NCBI GenBank assembly: GCA_020796225.1
Contig: CM036759.1
Coordinates: 682,001 to 746,000 of the forward strand
Source of the DNA: Arion vulgaris
Taxonomy: Eukaryota; Mollusca; Gastropoda; Stylommatophora; Arionidae
Reading direction: 5' to 3'
DNA: 64,000 nucleotides
This document shows positions 10,010 to 21,516 of the stretch, piece after piece (within the stretch, counting starts at the first letter, position 1; the number at the start of each line of letters is the position of its first letter). The notes under the pieces were generated by a model. That model did not search any database, was not told where the DNA came from, and saw nothing but the letters and a program-made list of their open reading frames with translations. A program made the position numbers and the translations under genes.

Positions 10010-10980
10010 AGTTGTAGACGCAATATTGAAAAAATAGAATTAGATAAACTTAATGTAGATAATGTCCTTGATGACTTTACTTTAAATGTTACGTATAAAT
10101 TAAAGGAAAAACTTATTGATAAATTTTGTAAGTTATATATTTCCTATGATTTTAGAGGATATACTTTTATTACACATTATGGAAAAGGATATGATATGCA
10201 GCCTATGTTAGGATGGTTAATAAAAAATAAAATTCCACTTTCTATTGGTTTAAAAATAACTTATGTAGAAATAAAAGGTACAGGAATAAGATTTATAGAG
10301 CTTTTGATTTTAAAGGAAATAAAGGTTATTTTCCACATTATTTTAATAAAACAGAAAATCAAAAATATATTGGAAAATATCCTGCTTTAAAATATTATGG
10401 TTATGAAGAAATGAATACTAAATCTAAAAAAGATATAATTGAATGGTATAATATTGTTAAAGAGGAGACTTTTAATTTCCATCAAGAATGATTTTATTAC
10501 TGTTTATTAGATGTTTTAATAGGAGGTGAAAAAGTAATTGATGTTAAACACTATAAAGACTCAGTGGAGAAATGGAAAAAGATATCAACTTGATGGTTAT
10601 TATTATGATAGAGAAAATAAAACATGTTTCGTATATGAATTCTTTGGCTGTTATTTTCATGGTTAAATAACAATGAATAGATTAAAAGAGATTGAAAAAT
10701 ATTATGAAGAACTCAATACAAATGTACAAATAATTACAATTTGATGAAGCTCTAAAACCTATAAATAAAAGAGATGCTTTCTATGGAGGTAGAACTGAAA
10801 CTTTTCATTTCTATAATAATACAGAAAATTTAAGAAAATATGTTGATTTTGTATCTCAATATCCAACTGTAAATAAATATGATGAATATCCTATTGGACA
10901 TCCAAAAAATCTTATAAATGTTTCTCATAGTGAATATATTAAAGCGAAATACAATGGGATTATACCGGTTGTTTACCGGT
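10010..10980 (+). pseudogene. Protein-primed family B DNA polymerase fragment (Polinton/Maverick type)
   Basis: Conceptual frames joined across shifts show the order expected for DNA_pol_B_2 proteins: an exonuclease block THYGKGYDMQPMLGWL (about 10170), an IKGTGIRFI block, GYFPHYFNKTENQ with a following KYYGYEEM (about 10325-10410), FNFHQE (Exo III region, broken by TGA at about 10488), YEFFGCYFHG, RDAFYGGRTE and then YVDFVSQYPTVNKY with YPIGHP. The last is polymerase motif A (D-x2-SxYP). Motifs B and C are missing because the G-strand minisatellite starts at 10981. The DNA is much more AT-rich than its neighbours. Alternatives are an adintovirus-like integration or a linear-plasmid polymerase. 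It is a broken remnant. Confidence 0.8.
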
Positions 10981-12955
10981 AGAGGGTGTTGATGGGTGTT
11001 TAGAGGGTGTTGATGGGTGTTTAAAGGATGTTAAAGGGTATTAAGAGGTGTTTAGAGAGTGTTGAGGGGTGTTTAGAGGGTGTTAAAGGATATTTAGAGG
11101 GTGTTTATGTGTGTTTAGAGGGTGTTTATGGGTGTTCAGAGGGTGTTTATGGGTGTTTAGAGGGTGTTGATGGGTGTTTAGAGAGTGTTGAGGGTGTTTA
11201 GAGGGTGTTAAGAGGTGTTTAGAGGGTGTTAAGGAGTGTTTAGAGGGTGCTGAGGGGTGTTTAGAGGGTGTTGAGGGGTGTTTAGAGGGTGTATGGGTGT
11301 ATTTAGAGGGTGCTGAGGGTGATTAGAGGTGTTGAGGGTGTTTAGAGGTGTTTAAGTGTGTTTATAGGGTGTTGAGGAGTGTTTAGATGGTGTTGATGGG
11401 TGTTTAAAGGATGTTTAAAGGTATTTAGGATGTTTGAGGGTGTTAAGAGGTGCTTAGAGGGTGTTAAAGGAAGTTTAGAGGGTGTTAAGGGGTGTTTAGA
11501 GGGTGTTAAACTGTGTAGAGGGTGTTTATGGGTGTTTAGAAGGTGTATATGGGTGTTTAGAGGGTGTTGAGTGGTGTTTAGATGGTGTTTAGGGGTGTTT
11601 ATGGGTGTTTAGAGGGTGCTTAAAGGGTGTTGAGGGCTGTTTAGATGGAGTTAAATGATGTTTAGAGGGTGTTTATGGGTGTTTAGAGGGTGTTGATGGG
11701 TGTTTAAAAGATGGATTAAGGGTATTTAGAGGTGTTTGGAGGGTGTTAAGGGGTGTTTAGAGGGTGTTAACGGATGTTTAGAGGGTGTTAATGAGTGTTA
11801 AACAGTGTTTAAAGGGTGTTTATGGATGTTTAGAAGGTGTTTATGGGTGTTTAGATGGTATTTAGGTGTGTTTAGAGGGTGTTGAGAGGTGTTTAGAGAG
11901 TTTTAAGGGGTGTTTGTGTTTAACAGTGTTTAGATGGTTTTAAGGGGTGTTTAGAGGGTGTTTAGGGGTGTATGGGTGTTTAAAGGGTGTTTAAAGGAAG
12001 GAGGGTTTTTTAGAGGGTGTTAATGGGTGTTTAGAGGTTGTTGATGGGTGTTTAAAGAATGTTAAAGGGTATTAAGAGGTTTTTAGAGAGTGTTGAGGGG
12101 TGTTCAGAGTGTGTTAAAGGATGTTTAGAGGGTATTTATGTGTGTTTAGAGGGTGTTTATGGGTGTTCAGAGGGTGTTTATAGGTGTTTAGAGTGTGCTG
12201 ATGGGTGTTTAGAGAGTGTTGAGGGGTGTTTAGAGGGTGTTAAGAGGTGTTTAGAGGGTGTATGGGTGTGTTTAGAGGTGTTGAGGTGTTGAGGGTGTTG
12301 ATGGGTTTTTAGAGGGTGTAAATGGGTGTTTTAAAAATGTTTAAAGGTATTTAGGGGTGTTTGGAGGGTGTTAAGGGGTGTTTAGAGTGTGTTTAGGGGT
12401 GTTGATAGGGTGTTGATGGGTGTTTAAAGGGTGTTGATGGGTGTTTAGATGGTGTTTAAGTGTGTTTAGAGGGTGTTGAGGGTGTTTAGAGCGTTTAATT
12501 ATTGTTTATGGGTGTTGAGGAGTGTTTTGGGTGTTTAGAGGGTGTTAAACGTATTTAGAGGTGTTAAGGGAATTGTTTAGAGGGTGTTAAACAGTGTTTA
12601 GAGGGGGGTTTATGGTGTTTAGAAGGTGTTTTGGTTGTTTTAGAGGGTGTTTAGGTGTGTTTAGAGGGGGTTGAGGTGTTTTAGAGGGTTTTAGGGGTGT
12701 TTAGAGTGTGTTAAACAGTGTTTAGAGGGTTTTAAGGGGTGTTTATAGTGTGTTAAACAGTGTTTAGAGGGTGGTAATTAGTGTTTAGAGGGTGTTGATG
12801 GGTGTTTAGAGGGTGTTGGTGGGTGTTTAAATGATGTTAAAGGTATTAAAAGTGTTTAGAAGTGTTGATGGGGGTTTAGAGGTGTTAAAGGAGTTTAGAG
12901 GTGTTTATGTGTGTTTGAGGGTTTATGGGGGTTTAGAGGGTTAGGAGTTAGGTAG
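10981..12955 (+). repeat. Telomere-like minisatellite, G-strand, long block
   Basis: About 190 half-units of GTGTTTAGAGG / GTGTTGATGGG with many variants. It runs without a break into TTAGGG-type repeats at 12956. Small frames such as one at 12059 are repeat artefacts. Confidence 0.95.
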
Positions 12956-13681
12956 GGTTAGGGTTAGGTTTAGGGTTAGGTTTAGGTTTATTTTAAAGGT
13001 TAGGGTTAGGTTCAGTTAGGTCAGGGTTAGGGTTAGGGTTAGGTTAGGGTTAAGAAGGTTCAGTAAAGGGGTTAGGGTAAGAGGTTAGGAGTTAGGGTTG
13101 GGTTAAGATAGAGTTAGTATTAGGTTGGGTTAGGGTTAGGTTGGGTTAGGGTTGGGTTTAGGGTTTTTGGGCTAGGGCTAGGGCTAGGGTTGGGGGGCTG
13201 GGGCTGGGCTAGGGTTAGGGTATGGGTTAGGGTAAAGGGGAAGGGTTAGGGTTAGGGTTAGGGTTGTGGTTGGGGTTGGGTTTGGGTTAGGGTCAGGGTT
13301 GGGTAGGGAGGGTGAGGGGGGGTGAGGTTGGATTAGGTTTAGGGTTAGGGTTAGGTTTAGGGTTAGGGTTAGGGTTAGGTTAGGGTTAGGGTTTGGGTTA
13401 GGGTTAGGGTTTGGGTTTAGGGTTAGGGTTAGGGTTAGGGTTGGGGTTAGGGTTGGGTTAGGGTTAGGTTAGGGTTAGGGTTAGGGTTAGGGTTGGGTTA
13501 GGGTTAGGGTTAGGGTTAGGGTTGGGGTTGGGTTGGGGTTGGGGTTGGGGTTAGGGTTAGGGTTAGGGTTTGGTTAGGGTTAGGGTTAGGTTAGGGTTAG
13601 GGTTAGGGTTAGGGTTAGGGTTTTGGGTTAGGTTTGTTAGGGTTAGGGTTAGGTTGGGTTGGTTAGGGTTAGGGTTGGGTT
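12956..13681 (+). repeat. Degenerate telomeric TTAGGG array ending at the gap
   Basis: Mostly GGGTTA units with variants GGGTTG, GGGTTTA and GGGCTA. The density of exact TTAGGG rises toward 13681. The G-rich strand points right, the polarity of a right-hand chromosome end. TTAGGG is the telomere repeat of most animals. Confidence 0.9.
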
Positions 13682-13781
13682 NNNNNNNNNNNNNNNNNNN
13701 NNNNNNNNNNNNNNNNNNNNNNNNNNNNNNNNNNNNNNNNNNNNNNNNNNNNNNNNNNNNNNNNNNNNNNNNNNNNNNNNN
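13682..13781. other. Assembly gap of exactly 100 N
   Basis: The run is precisely 100 N, a common fixed scaffolding gap size, so its length says nothing about real distance. Confidence 0.99.
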
Positions 13782-14375
13782 TGCCTGGCCGCTCCCCACC
13801 CCACCTGGCCCCTAGCCTCCTAGCCTCCTAGCCTGCCTGGCCTACCCTAGCCTACACACCTGGCCCTAAGCCCTAGCCTCACCCTGCCTGAGCCCCGCAG
13901 CCCTACCTAACCCTCTGCCCTACCTAACTCTGCCCCAGCCTAAACCTCCCTGGCCCTAGCCTGGCCCTAGGCCCACCGCCGCCGGGAAGCCCCAGCCCTG
14001 GCCCAGCCTCCTAGCCCTACTGCCCTAACCTAACATCAAGCCCCTAGCCACCCAACCAAAGCCTAGCCCTACCTCACCTGACCGGGGCCCCAAAGCCCAG
14101 CCCCACCCCCTAACCTCCCTGCCTACAACCCTGAACCTAGCACCTGACCTGGCGGCCCAGCCAGCCAGCCCAGCCCTAACCTAACCTGCCTAACCTGGCC
14201 CTGCCCCACGCTACAGCCACCAGCCTACCTGTCTCCTGCCTAACCAACCCTGCCTACCTCTGCCCCAGCCTAGCCCACCCCAGCCCAGCCTAAGCCTACC
14301 CCAGCCTAGCCTAGCAATAGCCTAATCCTAGCCCAGCCTAGCCCTAACCATAACCCAACCCCACTAACCTAGGCT
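13782..14375 (-). repeat. C-rich degenerate CCCTAA/CCTAGCC telomere-like array
   Basis: Units such as CCTAGCC, CCCTAACC and CCTGGCC: the complement of TTAGGG and GGGCTA variants. The polarity is that of a left-hand chromosome end. The high variation suggests either old interstitial repeat or poorly corrected reads. Confidence 0.75.
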
Positions 14376-17132
14376 AACAGACATAAACACCCTAAACACC
14401 CTCTAAACACCACTCAACACCTCAAACACACAAAAACACCCTCTAAACATCTCTCAACCCTCTAAACACCCTCAACACTCTCTAAACACACATCAACACC
14501 CTGTAAACACACATAAACACCCTCTAAACATCTCTCAACACCCTCTAAACGCCCTCAACACTCAGCACCCCTCAGCAGCCTCTAGACACCCATCACACCA
14601 TCTAAACACCCTCTAAACACCCCTACACCATCTAAACACTGTTTAACACACTTTAAACACCCCTTAACAACCTCTAAACACCCTCAACACCCTCTAAACA
14701 ACCCTCAGCACCATTTAGACACTCCTTAACAAGCTCTAAAGCCTCTAACACCCTCTAAACACCTCTAAACACCTCTTAACACCCTCTAAACACCCATCAA
14801 CACTCTGTAAACACACATCAACACCCTCTAAACACCCCTCAACACCCTCTAAACACAACTAAACACCCTCTAAACACCCTCAACCAAACCCCTCAGCACC
14901 CTCTAAACACTCCTTAACAACCTCTAAACACCATCTAAATACATATAAACACTCCTCAACACTCTCTAAACACCCTCTAAGCACCCATAAACACTATCTA
15001 AACACCCTTAACACCTATAAGCACACATAAATACATTCAAACACCATAAACACTGTTTAACCCCTGTAAACACCCTCAGCACCCTCTAAACACCCCTCAG
15101 CACCCTCTAAACACTCCGTAACACCTTCTAAACACCCCATAACACCCTCTAAACTCCCCTTGACACCATCTATATGCCCCTTAAAACGCTCTAAACACCC
15201 CTCAGCTACATCTAAACACCATCAACACCTCTAAACACACATAAACACCATCTGAACACCCATAACACCCTCTAAACCCCCCTTCAACTCTTTAAACACC
15301 CCTCAACACCTCTAAACACCCTAACACCCTCTCACACACCTCAACACCATTTAAACACCACTCAACACCCAATAAACACCCTCAACTACCTCTAAACACC
15401 CTCAACCCCTCTAAACACCCCCTCAACACCATTTAAACACTCCTTAACAAGCTCTAAAGCCCTAACACCCTCTAAACACCCTCAACACCTCTAAACACCT
15501 CTTAACACCCTTTAACACCTTAAACACTTAGCACCCTCTAAACACCCCACAACACCTTCTAAACAACTCTTAACACCTATAAACACCCAAGACCTTCCAA
15601 ACATCCTTAGCACGCCTCAGCACCATCTGACACTCCTTAACCCTCTAAACACCCTCAACACCCTCAAAACATTTTAAACACCCTCAGCACCCTCTAAACA
15701 CCCTCAACAGACTCTAAACACCCTTAACACCCTAAACAAGTCTCAGCACCATTTAAACACCCTTAAACCCTATAAACACCCTCAACTGCCTCTAAACACC
15801 CTCTAAACACCCCTAAACACCCTCTAAACAGCCACACCCTCTAAACACCCTCAAACTCTCAAAAGCACCCCTTAATGCCGCTTTAACATCCTTTAAACAC
15901 CCATCAACACCCTTCAAACACCCATCGACACCCTCTAAACACCCCTTAACACTCTATAAACACTAATTGACAGCCTCTAAAGACCCATAAACACCCTCTA
16001 AACACCATCTAAACACCCCTAAATACCCTCCAAACACCCCTAAATACCCTTACACATCCTTTAAACACCCATCAACACCCTCTAAACACCCCTCAACACC
16101 CTCTAAACACATCTCAACACCTTCTAAACAACCATTAACACCCTCTAAACACCCTAAACACCATCTAAACAACCATCAGCACCCATCAACACATCTAGAC
16201 CTCCCCTACCCTCTAAGCAATAGATTAACCGCTCTAAACACCGTTAACCCCCCTTTAACTGCCCTTCAAACACCCTAAACGCCACTAACACCACTCAGCA
16301 CCATCTAAACACTGTATACACACTCTAAACACCCTCAGGCCCTCTAAACGCTGTTTAACACAAAATAAACCCGCTAAGCCCTCTAAGACCCCTAAACGCC
16401 TAAACGCCTCTAAGCGCCCAAGACATCCTGTATACGCAGCAAATGCCTTCTAAACACCAAAACACCCTCTAAACGCTCGTAAACGCCATCTAAACGTCCT
16501 TTAACACCCTCTAAACCGCTAACACCCCACCCTAAATGCCTTTAGCATCATTTAAACACCCAAAACAACACCATCTAAACACCCATCAACCCCCTCTAAC
16601 GAAATCAACACCCTCTAAACACCCTCAACACCATATAAACACCATCAGAAACACCTCCTAAACGCCATGACCCCCTCTAAGCACCCTAAATACCCTCACA
16701 CCCTAAATGCCGTAAACATCCTCTAAGCACCCATAAAGCACCCTCTAAACACCCTAAAGCACCCTCTAAACACCCCATCACCCACTAAACACCCTCAAAA
16801 GCAATAATTAACACCCTCTAAACCCCCCTCAACATCCTCCTAAACACCCCCTAAACACCCCCTAAAGCATCCTCTAAACACACCTAAACACCATCTAAAT
16901 GCCCCTCAACCCCCCTTTAAACACCTTCTAAGCACCCATAAACAGCCACTTAAACCCTCTAAACACCCTCAACTACCTCTAAACACCCCTCACAAGCCTC
17001 TAAACACCCCTCAACTACCTCTATACACTCCTCAACACCCTCTAAACACACATAAACACCCTCTAAACACCCCTCAACACCCTCTAAACAATAATTAACA
17101 CCCTCTAAACACCCCTAAAGCACCTTCTAAAC
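14376..17132 (-). repeat. Telomere-like minisatellite, C-strand, long block
   Basis: About 2.75 kb of CCCTCTAAACACC and CCCTCAACACC half-units, the mirror image of 10981-12955 across the gap. No other sequence is seen inside. Confidence 0.95.
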
Positions 17133-17200
17133 AGGTAACGGGGTTTATGGGTGTTTAGAGGGTGTCAATTAGTGTTTATAGGGTGTTAACACTTTACTGA
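17133..17200 (+). repeat. Short G-strand inversion within the C-strand satellite
   Basis: For about 65 bp the satellite flips to GGGTGTTTAGAGGGTG orientation before unique sequence begins. It is a local strand switch. Confidence 0.8.
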
Positions 17201-17234
17201 CCAAATTCGACGATCGTCGAATTTCAAACACATT

Positions 17235-17332
17235 GAATGCAAACAGACGGCAGTATTGATAACTTTAGCGCTGACGTGTCATCCGGGCATTTTATTATTC
17301 CAAAATGGCTGCGCCCGCGATATCGAAACACC
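17235..17332 (+). repeat. Dispersed repeat, copy 1
   Basis: A block containing CGTGTCATCCGG and TTTTATTATTCCAAAATGGC is shared, at high identity over about 85 bp, with 24130-24215. Both copies are embedded in satellite or telomere-like DNA. It is probably a short non-autonomous element. No coding capacity seen. Confidence 0.8.
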
Positions 17333-17797
17333 ATCTCAACACACTCTAAACACCCCTTAACACGCTCTAAACATCCTTTAAGACCCTCTAAACACCCCTT
17401 AACACCTCCAAACACCCTTAAAATCATTAAAACAACCATCAACACCCTCTAAACACCCTCAATACCCTATAAACACCCCTCAATACCTCTAAACCCCTAA
17501 CACCCTCTAAACATCCCTCTAAACAACCCTCAAAATACCCCTTAACACCCTAACAACGCCCCTTAACACCCTCTAAAAAACCCAACACCCTCTAAACACT
17601 CTCTAAACACCCTTCAACACCCTCTAAACACCCATCAACACCCTCTAAACACCCCTCAACACCCTTTAACGCCCTCTAAACACCCCTCAACACCCTCTAA
17701 ACATCCCCACAACACCCTCTAAATACCTCTTACCACCTTATAAACACCACTTAAGACCTTCCAAACATCCGTTAGCACACCTAAACACCCTCTAGAC
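17333..17797 (-). repeat. Telomere-like minisatellite, C-strand (hAT target)
   Basis: CCCTCTAAACACC units. The last 8 bases, CTCTAGAC at 17790-17797, form the left target duplication of the hAT element. Confidence 0.9.
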
Positions 17798-17879
17798 CAG
17801 CGTTTCCCAAAGTGGGCGGTACCGCCCCCCTGTGAGCGCTGACGAGTTCTAAGGGGGCGGAAGTGGGCTCGGAAGCATT

Positions 17880-18370
17880 TGAGGCGATCTAGGGGTCGGT
17901 GGCTCCTTACAGAACAAATTAATAATATATATTTAAAAATTAATTATTTTAGTTTTTTACGATTGAATAATCATTTAAACCTTTAATTTTGCATTTTAAT
18001 TCATCTTATGCCCTTTTTGCACGATCCATTTTTCCAGCACCAGAAAAATGTATATACAGTAATCGTAAACCAGCTAAATATAATCACATCAACGATACTG
18101 TCTGTCTTTGATCAAATTACAGTAGCAACGTGTTGCGTGATACTAAAATAACAAGCTGTATAAACATGTTGTTACATTTATTCACGCACGAAGATAATGA
18201 ATACAGGTTACTGTTCACTTAAATAGTTACTACGATGTGCGAAAACCTACAAATATGGTCTGGTTAGAGCGGATCAGATCAGATCGGAAGGAAACCGAGG
18301 GAGCCTGCTGTGATACGTAATAAATTGGCGTTTAAGGACAAAGACACATATGTATGGTATTACATAACCA
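17880..18370. other. hAT interior without recognised gene
   Basis: AT-rich unique DNA between the left terminus and the Penelope-like element. Nothing recognised. Confidence 0.5.
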
Positions 18371-18379
18371 AGCAAAATG

Positions 18380-20090
18380 AATAACAAAATTATAAAACTA
18401 ACAGATAAAAACAACGTTTCGGTCGTAGACCTTTATCAAAGAAACAAATACAGACAAGGAATTTAAACTAAATCATAGATCTAAATGAGAAGGATGACTA
18501 GCGATAGATGCGTCAAATACTCACCTGTTCCCGAACACACCGTTCAAACACTGAAAGTCTACACGTGGCGGTATCAGCACATCGGGTAGCAGAGGCGAGC
18601 GTGTCAGGCCACCTCCGATACGGAAAGACGATGGTGCAAGTGTATACTGGGTGAAGATTAAACAGGGGGAGGCAACTCTCTAATATATGAAGAAGTGCAA
18701 GGAGAAGTAAATGGAGCCGTACCAACACGAAAATAGCGCTCCCCCATTCCCACAATAATCGACCCCATAAGTATTTGCCAGAGGAAAAAGTGAGGAAAAG
18801 GATGATAAGAATTTCTGAGTAGGGACAAGAGGAAACATGGCACTAGACCGTGTAAAGCAGCATATCTGTGATGGTGGGAACTCGACAAACGTCGGGCTGA
18901 AGAGACATAGGGCATACTAGGCCAATATGCATAATAAATGGTCAAGGAACGGACAACTCCAGACTCTATTATCAGAGTGCTAGAGCTATAGTCACTAATG
19001 ACTCCCAAAAGCATGCGAGCGGAGCCGTAGCAAATATGCATAGTATGAAGTCGTATATTGATTCCTTTCGGTGCGAACACACCGAGTTGGACGATCAGGC
19101 GACATTCCAACGCTAGCCGGCTGCTATTATGGAGACATCTCGACTATCTCGGTGGCTAGGACCATTGAAGTGGACCGCCACAGGTGTGGATGCGCTGTTG
19201 AAGATATCCAGGAGGTGCTGAGAGAAGCGGTCAGCAAGGCGTACGCCTGTCTCCCCTACGTACGCGATTCCGCAGCGCTTAGACAGAATGGCATAGATGA
19301 GGTTGCGGGAGACAGAGGAGAAGCCATGCCGGATAGTGAATGGTATCTTGGGAAAGGAAATGGTGGAGGCCTTAAAAACGTAAGGACAGGTGAAACAACG
19401 TGACCTAGAGCATGTGACAGTTCCCAGTGTCCGCCCGAGGTGCGAAGCCTACTACGAACTAGAAGGTCACGTAGGTTCTTATCCCGCCGGAAGACCACTA
19501 AGGGGGGAGAAGAAAAGACTGGTAGGGAAGACAGCTTCCGGAGTAGAATCCTAAGAGCTGGAGCATTGTGCGGGTGAAAGGTGAGCACCAATTTGGTGTT
19601 GTCGGAGGAGGGACGGTGGACAGGGAGAGGGCAGTGTCGAGAGCTAGGAAGAGCACGGCGAAAGGCGTTGGCGAGAATCTCCTTGGGGTAAAAACGGCGT
19701 TGAAAGAAGTCGAGCATCTCGTGAGCATTATGACGAAAATCGTTGTCGTCATGGCACAAGCGTCGGGAGACGTAGGAGTTGAGAGAATGGTAGAGAGTCT
19801 CGGCAAGCCTGGGGGTGGGATGGCGTATAAAGAAGATAGCTGTGGGAATCAGTGGTTTTGTAGAACACAGTAGTGCGGAGAGAGGAGACACCGATAGAGA
19901 CAATGATGTTCAGGAAGTCCACCGACGTGAGAGAGAGACGGAAGAGGTAAACTTGATCGAAGGATGGAAGTCACTGACGAATCGGATAAATTGTGATAAC
20001 TCACTGTCCGACATGTTAGTCACTCCCACGTCAATTGCACCCGATATTAACAAACTTTTAAGAATGCATCAGGCTCATCCTTCACATTAA
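18380..20090 (-). mobile_element. Penelope-like element A, minus strand
   Basis: The minus strand carries the end of a Penelope-type reverse transcriptase, a linker and a GIY-YIG endonuclease, followed by a 3' terminal region. A GATAAAGGTC-TAC-GACCGAAAC motif (18414-18437, minus) at that end matches the same site in copies B-D. It is 5'-truncated and diverged from B, C and D. Confidence 0.85.
19000..20085 (-). pseudogene. Penelope-like RT end and GIY-YIG endonuclease
   Basis: From about 20020 the frame reads SQFIRFVSDFHPSIKF, VDFLNIIVSIG and SHSYLLYTPSHP, blocks found after the YxDD motif of Penelope-like RTs. Next come MLDFFQRRFYP and a linker with VFRRDKNLRDLLVRSRLR. The nuclease follows as NLIYAILSKRCGIAYVGETG, containing the IYxI and xYVG of GIY-YIG, then LADRFSQHLLDI with the conserved Arg and His. 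It ends around 19010. GIY-YIG nucleases nick the target so that RT can prime from it. At least three frameshifts are present. Confidence 0.85.
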
Positions 20091-20538
20091 TTTGTAATTT
20101 TTTCTTTGTATTTTTACGTTGTAAATTCGAAAGCAACAATTTTGTTCTGACTAGCTCGTTTTACGTCACATTTGTTCATCGCCCCTTCCGCACTACAATT
20201 ACATACCGTCACACAACCTTGACCTATACTACGTCATAACTGAACCTTCTCATTTTCATACATATATGCCAGATTGACTCCATTTACAGGCTGCTATTAT
20301 CTTGAACACCGTGTATATTTGATGGTGTTTTAATTATTACAATAATATTCTTTCTAATGTCATGCAATCTCTGAAAATGTATTTCTAATTTTCATAGTTA
20401 AACCATTGTATGAAACTGCATAATGTTATTCGAGCATACACTTTACAATCTTTACATATGGGCTACGTGTCATTAAAATCGGTATAGCAATAACTGTGTT
20501 CAAGATGAAGCATATATTGGTCACTACTTTTACAATAA

Positions 20539-20830
20539 TTTTGCAACATAAGCAGTCATGTATCATTAGTTGATATTTGTGAGATCTCAATTGCAACATA
20601 AGCAGTCATGTATCATTAGTTGATATTTGTGAGATCTCAATTGTAACATAAGCAGTCATGTATCATTAGTTGATATTTGTGAGATCTCAATTGCAACATA
20701 AGCAGTCATGTATCATTAGTTGATATTTGTGAGATCTCAATTGCAACATAAGCAGTCATGTATCATTAGTTGATATTTGTGAGATCTCAATTGTAACATA
20801 AGCAGTCATGTATCATTAGTTGATATTTGT
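20539..20830 (+). repeat. 50-bp tandem repeat
   Basis: Six near-identical units at exact 50-bp spacing (GAGATCTCAA boxes at 20581, 20631, 20681, 20731, 20781, 20831). Unit body: ACATAAGCAGTCATGTATC and TTGATATTTGT. Almost no divergence between units, so the expansion is young or homogenised. Confidence 0.95.
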
Positions 20831-21148
20831 GAGATCTCAATTGCCAAGTTGTTAAGTCGCTTATCTGTTGTACTGAAGGTTGTGAGATCTCAATTGCCAA
20901 GTTGTTAAGTCGCTTATCTGTCGTACTGAAGGTTGTGAGATCTCAATTGCCAAGTTGTTAAGTCGCTTATCTGTTGTACTGAAGGTTGTGAGATCTCAAT
21001 TGTCAAGTTGTTAAGTCGCTTATCTGTTGTACTGAAGGTTGTGAGATCTCAATTGTCAAGTTGTTAAGTCGCTTATCTGTTGTACTGAAGGTTGTGAGAT
21101 CTCAATTGTCAAGTTGTTAGGGCGCTTATCTGTTGTACTGAAGGTTGT
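20831..21148 (+). repeat. 53-bp tandem repeat sharing its start with the 50-bp repeat
   Basis: Six units at 53-bp spacing (20831, 20884, 20937, 20990, 21043, 21096). Each begins with the same GAGATCTCAATTG as the 50-bp units but continues CAAGTTGTTAAGTCGC. The last unit runs into a tRNA-like B box, so the unit is a duplicated tRNA-derived SINE 5' part. Confidence 0.95.
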
Positions 21149-21180
21149 GGTTTCGAATCCGGACCGAGATACATGTGCAA
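21105..21180 (+). mobile_element. tRNA-derived SINE head
   Basis: AAGTTGTTAGGGCGC corresponds to a tRNA box A region, and GGTTTCGAATCC at about 21148 matches box B (GGTTCGANTCC) with one extra T. Spacing and the GAAGGTTGT between them fit tRNA-derived SINE heads. The body after 21180 is not recognised. Confidence 0.7.
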
Positions 21181-21516
21181 TTTTTTCATGAAATCCCTGG
21201 GATTGTTGCAGGAGCTACGGAGTTTGTGCTTTGTGCAATGCTCTTGGCAGATTTTATGTCATCTCTGTCGACAGCTACGGAACCATATGGGAAAAACCGG
21301 TGCAATGAAGTCAATCCTTGGACCCTTAATTAGTTGCTATTTACTTCGAAAATATCAAACGGCTTCAATGTAGAAAAATATTGAAATTTGGAGGGGATTG
21401 GGGAGGGGGCGTTACAAAATTTATGTCTTGCAAAGGGGGCGCTGGCCCGAAAAAGTTTGGGAATCTATGCTCTAGACACTCATTAACACCCTCTAAACAC
21501 CCATAGACCCAACCCA

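Larger units (their letters stand above)
17798..21469 (+). mobile_element. hAT element with 8-bp target duplication
   Basis: CTCTAGAC occurs at 17790-17797 and again at 21470-21477. Between them the termini are imperfect inverted repeats: left CAGCGTTTCCCAAAG, right (reverse complement) CATAGATTCCCAAAC, sharing TTCCCAAA. Subterminal G/C-rich GGGGGCGCT blocks match other hAT ends. An 8-bp duplication is the hallmark of hAT transposition. The 3.67-kb interior has no recognisable transposase and holds a Penelope-like element, two minisatellites and a tRNA-derived head, so it is non-autonomous now. Confidence 0.9.

Noticed and set aside
10196..10390. Small independent plus-strand gene
   Set aside because: It is one frame of the polymerase fragment that continues in another frame after about 10300.
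20539..21148. CRISPR-like array of 50/53-bp units
   Set aside because: Units are contiguous repeats without unique spacers, in a eukaryotic transposon. It is a minisatellite.
21105..21180. Functional tRNA gene
   Set aside because: Box A and B are recognisable but box B has an extra T, the acceptor stem does not pair, and the 5' half is part of a tandem array. A SINE head fits better.
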